From positions 1 to 5,531 of the forward strand of contig DSDB01000699.1 in the NCBI GenBank assembly GCA_011057845.1: a stretch of 5,531 nucleotides of DNA, read 5' to 3'. Positions 1 through 5,531 of the stretch are shown piece after piece. The notes under the pieces are model-generated. The model worked only from the letters and a program-made list of their open reading frames with translations. It made no database searches and was not told where the DNA came from. The stretch comes from Phycisphaerales bacterium (GTDB lineage Bacteria; Planctomycetota; Phycisphaerae; Sedimentisphaerales; Anaerobacaceae). How positions within the stretch are numbered: position 1 is the stretch's first letter; each line of letters begins with the position of its first letter. The position numbers were made by a program, and so were the translations under genes.

Positions 1-1032
1 CACCCGATCCAGAATGAGCCTCGTGTCGAGACCGCTCTTCTTGGCCGTCAGAATCAGCCTCACCGTCCGTATCTCGTGCTCCTTCATCAGCAGATACGCG
101 ATAATCGGCTGCGGGCCGGCCGTGATCGTCGACGTCGATTTCAGGAACCCCATCAAATAGGCATCGGATTCCTGCTCGGCCTTCAAAAACGACTTGTCCG
201 AAGCCGCATACGCCGCGCCGGCCTCCACCACCCGCTGATAGGGCGTCGCCCCGAACAGCGAGCTGAGCCCCTCAAGGCCCCCTTCCAGGCCCCGCTCGAA
301 CCGTTCGACCTCGATAAAACCCCCGTCCACCAGCACATCCCTGGCCCTGACGTCGGATTCCGTCAGCTTCAGTCGCAGCATCGTGCGGATATTCAGCAGG
401 TCCGCCTGGACCCGAAACAACCCCACGAGAAACACGCTGCCCAGTTCGTACGCCCGGCTTAGGTAATAATCATTCTGTGCCCGGTCAATGGCGTAGTCGA
501 TCTGGCGGATGTCCTTGCCCTGGTAATACCCGAGCGTTCCCTCGTCAACGGCCTGGGCCAGATACGCCGGCAGCAGACTGAAAGACTGCTCCGTGAAGAC
601 CTGTCGCAGCATCTCGGCCGGGACGTTGCCCTCGTCGCTGTAGCCTTCGCCGGCTAGCTGGTCCGTCATGACTCGTCGAACCGCCAGGCGGATGTTTGCA
701 TAATCCACCCGCGACCTGAACAACTCCGTCACCCGCTCGTCCAGCATCAACTCCGCGAACAACTCCCGCGCCGCGATTCGTCTGGCCGACAACACATCCT
801 CCACTGCCGCCAGTCCGCCCGCCGCCGCCACGACATACTCCGTGCTGCTCAGCGCCGCCGCTGCCGACTCGAAGCCGTCGGCGTTGACCATGTCCAACAG
901 CATCGCCCGGCTCAGCAGGTGCATCTCAAGCGTCCGCACCTGCGCCGTCTGGAACATGTACCGCCAGTCGTCTTCGCCCACCGGCGGATACATGTGATAG
1001 TCAATTGTCCTGTCAGCCTTGATTGACGGCAT
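1..1032 (-). CDS. ntpC: V/A-type ATPase subunit C (central rotor adaptor, d-type), 3' end cut by window edge
   Basis: Reading the minus strand from the ATG at 1032 gives 344 codons without a stop, ending exactly at base 1, so the C-terminus lies outside the window. In this family the protein is a soluble, funnel-shaped all-helical subunit that sits on the K ring and docks the central shaft to it. Visible family features are VRTLEMHLL at residues 32-40, DYANIRLAVRR at 110-120, QADLLNIRTMLRLK at 209-222, and near the end GPQPIIAYLLMKEHEIRTVRL at 306-326 with AKKSGL at 330-335. These three repeated 'NIR/R-x-LR'-like helices are typical of the subunit C/AC39 fold. Family members are usually about 330-380 residues and end soon after this last motif, so probably only a few residues are missing. 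The start is supported by an in-frame TGA two codons upstream and a weak GTGAG seven bases before the ATG; an ATG at residue 14 is an alternative. It lies 42 bases after subunit E, as expected in such operons. Confidence 0.93.
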   Translation of the reverse strand, partial: MPSIKADRTIDYHMYPPVGEDDWRYMFQTAQVRTLEMHLLSRAMLLDMVNADGFESAAAALSSTEYVVAAAGGLAAVEDVLSARRIAARELFAELMLDERVTELFRSRVDYANIRLAVRRVMTDQLAGEGYSDEGNVPAEMLRQVFTEQSFSLLPAYLAQAVDEGTLGYYQGKDIRQIDYAIDRAQNDYYLSRAYELGSVFLVGLFRVQADLLNIRTMLRLKLTESDVRARDVLVDGGFIEVERFERGLEGGLEGLSSLFGATPYQRVVEAGAAYAASDKSFLKAEQESDAYLMGFLKSTSTITAGPQPIIAYLLMKEHEIRTVRLILTAKKSGLDTRLILDRV

Positions 1033-1074
1033 CTGTCATCTCACGAGTATCATCAGGCCCCAAACCCGGCCGAA

Positions 1075-1668
1075 TCAGCCGAACAACATGCCCGCCAATT
1101 CGATCTCCAGTTCCTTACGAGCCTGTTCCATCAAAACCGCGAACGAGACGTTCGTCATGATCTTGCCTCGACGCAGCACAAAACCGCCGCCGAGGTCCAG
1201 CCGCTGGTCGCTGAGCCGAACCGCCCCACGGCGGTCGTCCTCGCTCAGTCGCCGGTTCAACTCGGCGATCAGATCCTGCCCGATCCGCCGTTCGTGGCGG
1301 TCCAGGATCACCTCTTCTTCACCGGTCTCGACGGCCTCCAGCATCAACTTGGACGCCAGATTGCGGTACGCTTCATCCGGCAGGCCCTGCAACCGCTTCA
1401 GCGCTTCGGCGAAAACGCCGTCGAGCAGCGCCCGCTTTTCCGCGAGCAACTTCCGCGCGACCTCCATGCGGGCCGCCGCCAGCAGATGCGCCTTCTCTTC
1501 CGCGGCCGCCTGTTTGGCGAGGGTGTCCGTCTGCTGCTTATGGGCGTCGAGGTCTTTTTGCAGCCGCGCCCGCTCGTCCGAGGCCTGCTCCCTCGCCGCC
1601 GACAGAATCTCATCGGCCTGGCGTTGAGCGTCCGAACGAATCTTCTCTAAAACCTGTTCAGCTTCCAT
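1075..1668 (-). CDS. ntpE: V/A-type ATPase subunit E (peripheral stalk)
   Basis: The product is 197 residues, normal for subunit E. In the family it pairs with subunit H/G to form the peripheral stalk that ties the A3B3 headpiece to the membrane stator and resists torque. Residues 1-80 are a charged, Ala/Gln/Glu/Arg-rich helix compatible with a coiled coil (EAEQVLEKIRSDAQRQADEI at 2-21). Residues 95-197 form the globular head-binding part, ending in the family pattern GGFVLRRGKIMTNVSFAVL (161-179) and a C-terminal ELAGMLFG. I chose the ATG at 1668 because a coiled-coil N-terminus starting MEAEQ is typical and a GGGA element sits six bases upstream. An upstream TTG at 1710 would add 14 unconserved residues and overlap the end of the K gene, so it is unlikely. 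The stop is TGA at 1075-1077. Similarity to the family is low in the coiled coil and clear in the C-terminal block and the gene context. Confidence 0.93.
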   Translation of the reverse strand: MEAEQVLEKIRSDAQRQADEILSAAREQASDERARLQKDLDAHKQQTDTLAKQAAAEEKAHLLAAARMEVARKLLAEKRALLDGVFAEALKRLQGLPDEAYRNLASKLMLEAVETGEEEVILDRHERRIGQDLIAELNRRLSEDDRRGAVRLSDQRLDLGGGFVLRRGKIMTNVSFAVLMEQARKELEIELAGMLFG

Positions 1669-1674
1669 ATCCGA

Positions 1675-1678
1675 TCCC
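1675..1678 (-). promoter_or_regulatory. Ribosome binding site of subunit E
   Basis: The coding-strand sequence GGGA lies six bases before the ATG at 1668, in the 22-base gap after the K stop codon. It is modest but supports the internal ATG over the upstream TTG at 1710. Confidence 0.45.
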
Positions 1679-1690
1679 GCCGATAGCCGA

Positions 1691-2182
1691 TTATGCGCCG
1701 CCAAGCTCAATACCCATCAGGATCACCAGCAGCGAAACAAGGAACCCCAAAATGGCGTACAACTCCACCATCGCCGAGTAAAGTACGCCGGCCTTGACCG
1801 CCATCTCAGGCTTTTTGGCCGCCATCAGGATACCCCCGGCCGACGTCTTGCCCTGGTGAATGGCGCTGAACAGGCCGCCGATGCCCACCGGCAGACACGC
1901 CGCCAGAAGCGCCAAGCCTTCCTGGACGCTGATTGGCGTCTCAAGGCCGCCGCCGAACATGTTCAGCTTCACCATAACCATCAACGCGATGATGAACCCG
2001 TAGACGCCCTGCGTGCTGGGCAGGACCACCATCAGCGTCAGCGAGCCGTACCGCTCGGGCTTCTCGCTGAGAACGCCCGCCGCGCTGCGGCCGGCGATCC
2101 CCAGGCCGATCGACGAGCCGGCCCCGGAGAGAAAAGCCGCAATCGCCGCACCGCCGATAGCACACGCCATCCCATATTCCAT
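1691..2182 (-). CDS. ntpK: V-type ATPase subunit K (duplicated proteolipid, ion-binding rotor ring)
   Basis: This 163-residue, very hydrophobic protein is the rotor-ring subunit that carries ions across the membrane. It has four membrane helices, about residues 5-30, 46-75, 86-121 and 128-157, built as two hairpins. Each hairpin has a KPE-containing cytoplasmic turn (41-43 and 124-126), the trace of an internal duplication. The second helix of the first hairpin reads LPSTQGVYGFIIAL (54-67) with no acidic residue. The third helix has FSAIHQGK with Q110. The fourth has AMVELYAILGF with the single membrane carboxylate E140. L54, T57, Q58, Q110 and E140, plus Y61, match by alignment the Na+ ligands and supporting tyrosine of Enterococcus hirae NtpK (L61, T64, Q65, Q110, E139, Y68). 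This suggests Na+ specificity, which is an inference. The glycine-rich stretch 20-36 is typical of tight helix packing in the inner ring. The gene lies between I and E, with GAGGT ahead of its ATG. Confidence 0.97.
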   Translation of the reverse strand: MEYGMACAIGGAAIAAFLSGAGSSIGLGIAGRSAAGVLSEKPERYGSLTLMVVLPSTQGVYGFIIALMVMVKLNMFGGGLETPISVQEGLALLAACLPVGIGGLFSAIHQGKTSAGGILMAAKKPEMAVKAGVLYSAMVELYAILGFLVSLLVILMGIELGGA

Positions 2183-2190
2183 TGTTCAGA

Positions 2191-2194
2191 CCTC
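2191..2194 (-). promoter_or_regulatory. Ribosome binding site of subunit K
   Basis: The coding strand has GAGG (followed by T) eight bases before the ATG at 2182, in the 29-base gap after subunit I. It is among the clearest Shine-Dalgarno elements here, which fits the need for many K copies per complex. Confidence 0.65.
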
Positions 2195-2211
2195 GCTTTC
2201 TTTCACTGCAA

Positions 2212-4167
2212 CTAGCTTCTGACTTGCTCGACCACGCTATGCTTATACTGCTTACGCAGCGGCTCGAACGCCCGGCCGCCGCCTTCAAAGAATTTCGGGA
2301 AGAACTCCACGAACTGCAAACGCATACTGTGCACGAACGACCCCAGGGTCGAAAGCGCCAGATTCAACGTATGGCCGCCCACAAACACAACCGCCCCCAG
2401 CAGCCACCCGACATACGGGGCCCCGCCAACGAGCTTGACGCAAATGTTGACCGCCATGCCGAAGCCGCCCGTCACCATCCCCAGCGCCATAATCCGCACG
2501 TAGCTCAACACGTCGCCCATATAAAACACCGTGCAGAACAAGTTGAACACCCCCATCCCGATACGGCCCGGCCAGCCCCCTTCCCGGACGCTGAACAGCA
2601 ATATGACCGCCGCCGGGATGACCGAGGTGGCCAGGAATATCCCCGCGGCGCCGCTCATCAGAATCCCGCCTTTCGCCAGACCGAACAGCACCAGCGAATT
2701 CAGCATCACCAACCATGTGACCTGGTCGCAGAACGCCGCCACGTAGTTGCGATTCCGCAGGTTGTGCCCCAGCGCCACGCACAACCCAAACATGATCTGG
2801 AAGTATCCCAGCCCCAGCGCTATGGCAAAAAACACCATCGGCGAGGTCATCGGATCAAATAGCATCATCGAATCGCGCCATTTCTGCACGCGCTGCGGCA
2901 TGAACTGCTGCGGCGCATCACCGAACCAGCCCCCCGTCAGCACCCCTGCGATCACCGTCGAAACCGCGCAGATCATCAGCATCCACGCGAATCGCTTGTC
3001 GCCGCGCATCTTCCGCAGCAGATACCACAGGACCCCCATCATCACGAGCCCGTAACCGGCGTCGGTCAGGCACAACCCGAAGAAAATCGTAAAAAACGGC
3101 GCCAGAAACACCGTCGGATCAACGCTCGTCCGCGCCGGCATCCCGTAGAGACGTGTAATGGACTCGAAAGGCCGAATCGCCGGCGGATTGTCGATCTCCA
3201 CGGGCGGCTCATCCCCTTCGGCCGGCGCCACCTCCAGGATACTCGACGCCTTGAACTGCGACACCACCGCCTCAAGACGCTTGGAGTCCGTCTTCCTCAC
3301 CCATCCCTCCAACAGCACCGTCTGCTCCGTCGCCGGGGCCGAGCGCCTGGCGTCTTCCCGCTCCAGCAGATTCTCATAATGGTCTCGGAGCACGCGAAAA
3401 TCCGGCAGATGCTCGGCCAGCCGCGACGCCTTCGCCTCCAACGACGCAACCTCAGCCTCATGCCGGGCCCGCCGGGCTCGACGTTCGGCCATTACCTCGC
3501 GGACCGTTCCGCTCATCCCGGCAAAACCGACCGCCTCGAACTCCACCGACCGAAGCAGCTTCTGCACCGCCTCCGTGTGCTCCTTCAGACAGACGACCAC
3601 GCACGCTTGCCGGGCCTGCCCCCCGCCGACCGTCTCGACGGCCGCGCCCAGGTCCTTCAGCTTACTCATCACGGCCTCCAGAGCACTGGCCGACAACAGG
3701 CCGGTCATGCAGCTAACCTGCTCCAGCTCGCCGAGAGACTCCAGCGGCGTCTCCAGACCCTCCCACGGCGACAACTCCGCCAGGTGCGCATTCAACGCCT
3801 CGACCTCACTGCGGGCCTTATCCAGTGCCGACGCGACCTGTTCGCACTGCCTGGCCGCATCCAACAGCGAAGCATCCCCCACCAGCTTTTCGTAGTGCCG
3901 CTCGTCCACGATCGGCCTGGCGAGCAGTTCCTTGCGAGTCAGGGCGTAAGGGTGCAGGAATTCCATGCAGCGACCCAGCCGTCCGATGGTCTCGTCCAGC
4001 TCTCGGGCCCTGGCCCCGGCTTTGTGCTCCGGTAGCGCCTTGCCCACCGCCGCCTCTTCGGCGCTGAGCACCTGGAAGATCCCCGCCGCCTGAAGAGACT
4101 CAAGCAACTCAGATGCCTGCGTCCGGTGGCTGACGATGATCACCTTGGTCATTTCCGCAATGGCCAT
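2212..4167 (-). CDS. ntpI: V/A-type ATPase subunit I (membrane stator, a-type)
   Basis: The product is 651 residues, the usual size for bacterial subunit I. It is the static membrane subunit beside the K ring; it provides the ion half-channels and anchors the peripheral stalks. Residues 1-330 are a soluble cytoplasmic arm starting MAIAEMTKVIIV, with helical coiled stretches near 100-130 and 225-270. Residues 350-630 form the membrane domain, with hydrophobic segments near 352-383, 394-413, 443-467, 484-526, 540-578 and 585-612. Family signatures are PFFTIFFGLCLTDAGYGL (357-374), GDVLSYVRIMALGM (551-564) and HSMRLQFVEFFPKFFEGGG (613-631). R558 and R616 lie where E. hirae NtpI carries its two essential membrane arginines, R573 and R629; this is my hand alignment. 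H599 and E621 are further polar residues in the pore region. The start is three bases after the H stop and has GAGG seven bases upstream, within the last H codons, suggesting translational coupling. The stop is TAG at 2212-2214. Confidence 0.97.
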   Translation of the reverse strand: MAIAEMTKVIIVSHRTQASELLESLQAAGIFQVLSAEEAAVGKALPEHKAGARARELDETIGRLGRCMEFLHPYALTRKELLARPIVDERHYEKLVGDASLLDAARQCEQVASALDKARSEVEALNAHLAELSPWEGLETPLESLGELEQVSCMTGLLSASALEAVMSKLKDLGAAVETVGGGQARQACVVVCLKEHTEAVQKLLRSVEFEAVGFAGMSGTVREVMAERRARRARHEAEVASLEAKASRLAEHLPDFRVLRDHYENLLEREDARRSAPATEQTVLLEGWVRKTDSKRLEAVVSQFKASSILEVAPAEGDEPPVEIDNPPAIRPFESITRLYGMPARTSVDPTVFLAPFFTIFFGLCLTDAGYGLVMMGVLWYLLRKMRGDKRFAWMLMICAVSTVIAGVLTGGWFGDAPQQFMPQRVQKWRDSMMLFDPMTSPMVFFAIALGLGYFQIMFGLCVALGHNLRNRNYVAAFCDQVTWLVMLNSLVLFGLAKGGILMSGAAGIFLATSVIPAAVILLFSVREGGWPGRIGMGVFNLFCTVFYMGDVLSYVRIMALGMVTGGFGMAVNICVKLVGGAPYVGWLLGAVVFVGGHTLNLALSTLGSFVHSMRLQFVEFFPKFFEGGGRAFEPLRKQYKHSVVEQVRS

Positions 4168-4170
4168 CCG

Positions 4171-4476
4171 TTAGCCTCGCAAATAGCTCAGGACCTTCTC
4201 GACGGCCTCGCCTGTCTTCTGCTCGGCCGCCTTCCGCAACGCCTCCCGCTCCTGCCGGGCCTTTTGTTTGAGGGCCTCGACCTCGGATTGGGTGGCCTTC
4301 CTGGCCTGCTCCACCGCCGCCTCTATCGCCCTGATGCGGTCCTGATCGGCATCGGCCAGCCTCTTTGCCCGCTCCGAGCGTGCCGCATCGGCCATGGCGG
4401 CCGCCTCGGCACGGGCCTTTTCCACACGCTCCCGGGCCTCGGCCTCGGCGTTCTTGATCTTGCGTATTAACTCCAT
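4171..4476 (-). CDS. V/A-type ATPase small peripheral-stalk subunit H/G (NtpF/AhaH-like)
   Basis: This small protein of 101 residues is almost entirely one charged, alanine-rich helix. It begins MELIRKIKNAEAEARERVEK, continues with heptad-like Ala/Glu/Arg repeats to about residue 90, and ends EAVEKVLSYLRG. Composition, length, the 'I+xIKxAExxA' opening and position directly before subunit I match the archaeal AhaH / Enterococcus NtpF family, which pairs with subunit E to build the right-handed coiled-coil peripheral stalks. I chose the ATG at 4476 because a GAGG lies five bases upstream and family members start at this motif. A GTG at 4551 in the same frame would add 25 residues unlike the family and would place the promoter-like sequence inside the gene. 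The stop TAA at 4171-4173 is three bases from the subunit I start. Sequence alone cannot separate this from other small coiled-coil proteins; context makes the call firm. Confidence 0.9.
   Translation of the reverse strand: MELIRKIKNAEAEARERVEKARAEAAAMADAARSERAKRLADADQDRIRAIEAAVEQARKATQSEVEALKQKARQEREALRKAAEQKTGEAVEKVLSYLRG
4175..4178 (-). promoter_or_regulatory. Ribosome binding site of subunit I, inside the end of subunit H
   Basis: GAGG on the coding strand spans the last two sense codons of subunit H (Arg-Gly), seven bases before the ATG of subunit I. With only three bases between stop and start, terminating ribosomes could re-initiate, coupling the two stator subunits. Confidence 0.6.
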
Positions 4477-4481
4477 GCCTG

Positions 4482-4485
4482 CCTC
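4482..4485 (-). promoter_or_regulatory. Ribosome binding site of subunit H, deciding its start
   Basis: GAGG on the coding strand lies five bases before the ATG at 4476. It decides in favour of the 101-residue form rather than a longer form from the GTG at 4551. Confidence 0.6.
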
Positions 4486-4535
4486 GATACTCAAACTGTC
4501 AGGTTGTTGAACCGTCTGAATGCACAGGGACGGGT

Positions 4536-4564
4536 AATCTACTATGTTCACGTGGCCCGGACAA
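4536..4564 (-). promoter_or_regulatory. Possible sigma-70-like promoter for the ATPase operon
   Basis: On the coding strand TTGTCC (4564-4559) and TAGATT (4541-4536) are separated by 17 bases. Each matches the bacterial consensus hexamer at four of six positions. It would start transcription about 50 bases before subunit H. The spacer contains the palindrome CACGTG (4549-4554). The match is weak and could be chance; the consensus may not apply to this organism. Confidence 0.25.
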
Positions 4565-4565
4565 C

Positions 4566-4581
4566 CACTTTTGACACTTTT
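4566..4581 (-). repeat. Two tandem AAAAGTG copies directly after the mdh stop
   Basis: The coding strand shows AAAAGTG at 4581-4575 and again at 4572-4566, with two bases between, giving a 9-base period. It begins at the first base after the mdh TAG. There is no GC-rich hairpin with a T run, so it is not an intrinsic terminator. It could be a small binding site or chance. Confidence 0.4.
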
Positions 4582-5520
4582 CTAGCCCTGCAAAAGCCTA
4601 TCAACCTGCTGGGAAAGCCCCTTCACGTGAGCCAGAGAGCCGTCGAACTGCTTGCGTTCGGACGCATCCAGGTTCAATTCAATCACCTTCTCAACCCCGT
4701 TGGCTCCCAGAATCGCCGGAACCCCGACGAAATACCCCCCCGCTCCATACTCCCTTTCACAGTAGGCGCAGCAGCTTATCACGTTCTTTCTATCCAGCAG
4801 AATCGCCTCCGCCATCTTCACCGCCCCGGCCGCCGGTGCGTAATACGCACTGGTGCCCAGCAGATTCACCACCTCAATGCCCCCGTTGCGCGTCCGGTCA
4901 ATCAGGGCCTCCAACCGCTCGGGGCCCAGCAACTGCGTTACACCAATCCCCCCGACCGACGTAAACCTCGGCAGCGGCACCATATCGTCGCCGTGTCCGC
5001 CCATCAGCACGCACTTGACGTCCTCCACGCTGACCCCCAGTTCCGCCGCCAGGAAGCAGCAGAAACGGGCCGCATCCAGTGCCCCGGCCATCCCCATCAC
5101 ACGGTTTCTCGCAAACCCCGTAACCTTCGCGGCCGCGTACACCATCGCATCCAGCGGATTGCACACGACGATCACGATGCTCGCCGGACAGCGTTTGGCA
5201 ACTTCCCGGCTGACCGACTTGACAATCGCTACGTTCCTGGCCAGCAGGTCATCGCGGCTCATCCCCGGCTTGCGAGCCATCCCGCTGGTGATAATCACCA
5301 GATCGCTGCCTTCGGACGCCGACCAGTCCGTCGTGCCCGTGATCGCACAGTCGAAATGCTGTATCGGCGCGGCCTCCGCGATGTCCAGCGCCTTGCCCTC
5401 GGCCAGGCCCTTGACCACGTCAATCAGCACGACATCGCCCAGACGCCGCGTCGCCGCAATGTGCGCCGTCGTCGCTCCGACGTTGCCGGCCCCAACCACT
5501 GTGATCTTCTTGCGCGCCAC
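4582..5520 (-). CDS. mdh: Malate dehydrogenase, NAD-dependent, LDH-like type
   Basis: The 312-residue product catalyses reversible oxidation of malate to oxaloacetate with NAD+ in the cytoplasm, a step of the TCA cycle in either direction. The Rossmann dinucleotide motif GAGNVG is at 10-15, with D34 at the end of the second strand, which favours NAD over NADP. The active-site loop ARKPGMSR (82-89) carries R83, the arginine that selects malate/oxaloacetate over lactate/pyruvate, and R89. N121 (CNPLD), D149 and R152 (LDAARF), and catalytic H176 (GGHGDD) complete the site. SAYYAPAAGAV (224-234) and EREYGAGGYFVGVPAILG (255-272) are typical of the bacterial LDH-like MDH group. Length is normal. 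The start is GTG at 5520 with GAG eight bases upstream at the window edge; the upstream frame stays open for the few visible bases, so a start outside the window is possible. The protein has nine cysteines, three clustered at 250-254. It lies 105 bases before the ATPase genes on the same strand. Confidence 0.95.
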   Translation of the reverse strand: MARKKITVVGAGNVGATTAHIAATRRLGDVVLIDVVKGLAEGKALDIAEAAPIQHFDCAITGTTDWSASEGSDLVIITSGMARKPGMSRDDLLARNVAIVKSVSREVAKRCPASIVIVVCNPLDAMVYAAAKVTGFARNRVMGMAGALDAARFCCFLAAELGVSVEDVKCVLMGGHGDDMVPLPRFTSVGGIGVTQLLGPERLEALIDRTRNGGIEVVNLLGTSAYYAPAAGAVKMAEAILLDRKNVISCCAYCEREYGAGGYFVGVPAILGANGVEKVIELNLDASERKQFDGSLAHVKGLSQQVDRLLQG

Positions 5521-5531
5521 TCGATATACTC

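Noticed and set aside
76..462. Plus-strand open frame of 128 codons opposite the end of subunit C
   Set aside because: The minus-strand frame here reads as subunit C with its conserved motifs, so this is its shadow.
1019..1627. Plus-strand open frame of 202 codons opposite subunit E
   Set aside because: Its translation is Ser/Arg-rich with no recognisable domain, and it lies antisense to a gene with clear family motifs; a GC-rich shadow.
1669..1710. Longer subunit E from a TTG at 1710
   Set aside because: The extra 14 residues are unlike the family, they overlap the K gene, and the ATG at 1668 has a better ribosome binding site.
2182..2862. Plus-strand open frame of 226 codons opposite the membrane domain of subunit I
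   Set aside because: The product is His/Gln/Arg-rich low-complexity sequence typical of antisense reading of hydrophobic codons in GC-rich DNA; no start signal or family match.
3379..4035. Plus-strand open frame of 218 codons opposite the soluble arm of subunit I
   Set aside because: Leu/Arg/Gln-rich shadow of a real gene; overlapped by other shadows in a different frame and no domain visible.
4499..4519. Small hairpin in the mdh-H gap as an mdh terminator
   Set aside because: The stem is only four pairs plus three after a bulge, it is over 60 bases past the mdh stop, and no T run follows on the coding strand.
4477..4551. Longer subunit H from a GTG at 4551
   Set aside because: The 25 added residues do not resemble the coiled-coil family start; the ATG at 4476 has GAGG at good spacing.
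1..5531. Mobile elements, CRISPR arrays, defence genes, tRNA or rRNA
   Set aside because: Nearly all bases belong to six housekeeping genes on one strand; no transposase, regularly spaced repeats or structural RNA pattern was seen.

Overview
This window is a single co-oriented block on the minus strand, read from high to low coordinates. It holds a lactate-dehydrogenase-like malate dehydrogenase followed by the first five genes of a bacterial V/A-type ATPase operon. In transcription order they are mdh (5520-4582), the small peripheral-stalk subunit H/G (4476-4171), membrane stator subunit I (4167-2212), rotor-ring subunit K (2182-1691), peripheral-stalk subunit E (1668-1075) and central rotor-adaptor subunit C (1032 to the window edge). 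Subunit C is open at its 3' end, which runs out of the window at base 1. The nucleotide-binding subunits A and B and the shaft subunit D are not in the window and would be expected just beyond base 1.

The genes are tightly packed. Gaps are 3 bases (H to I), 29 (I to K), 22 (K to E) and 42 (E to C), and purine-rich Shine-Dalgarno-like sequences precede most starts. The only larger gap is 105 bases between mdh and subunit H. It shows no obvious intrinsic terminator, a weak promoter-like pair and a 7-base direct repeat. The ATPase genes therefore look like one transcript; whether mdh belongs to it is open.

Functionally, K forms the ion-carrying ring and I supplies the static half-channels with two conserved membrane arginines. 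C caps the ring and couples it to the central shaft. E and H form the coiled-coil peripheral stalks that hold the headpiece. K is the duplicated four-helix type with one membrane carboxylate per polypeptide. It retains every side chain that forms the Na+ site in the Enterococcus hirae NtpK ring, so I infer a Na+-translocating machine, more likely a pump than a synthase by gearing.

The sequence suggests a GC-rich bacterium that uses a V/A-type ATPase and has an LDH-like, NAD-type malate dehydrogenase. A Planctomycetota/PVC-type or other anaerobic lineage is plausible, but the window has no phylogenetic marker and this is a weak guess. No mobile element, CRISPR array, tRNA, rRNA or foreign-looking segment was seen. 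I found no new system; the most informative signal is the intact Na+-site signature in K.
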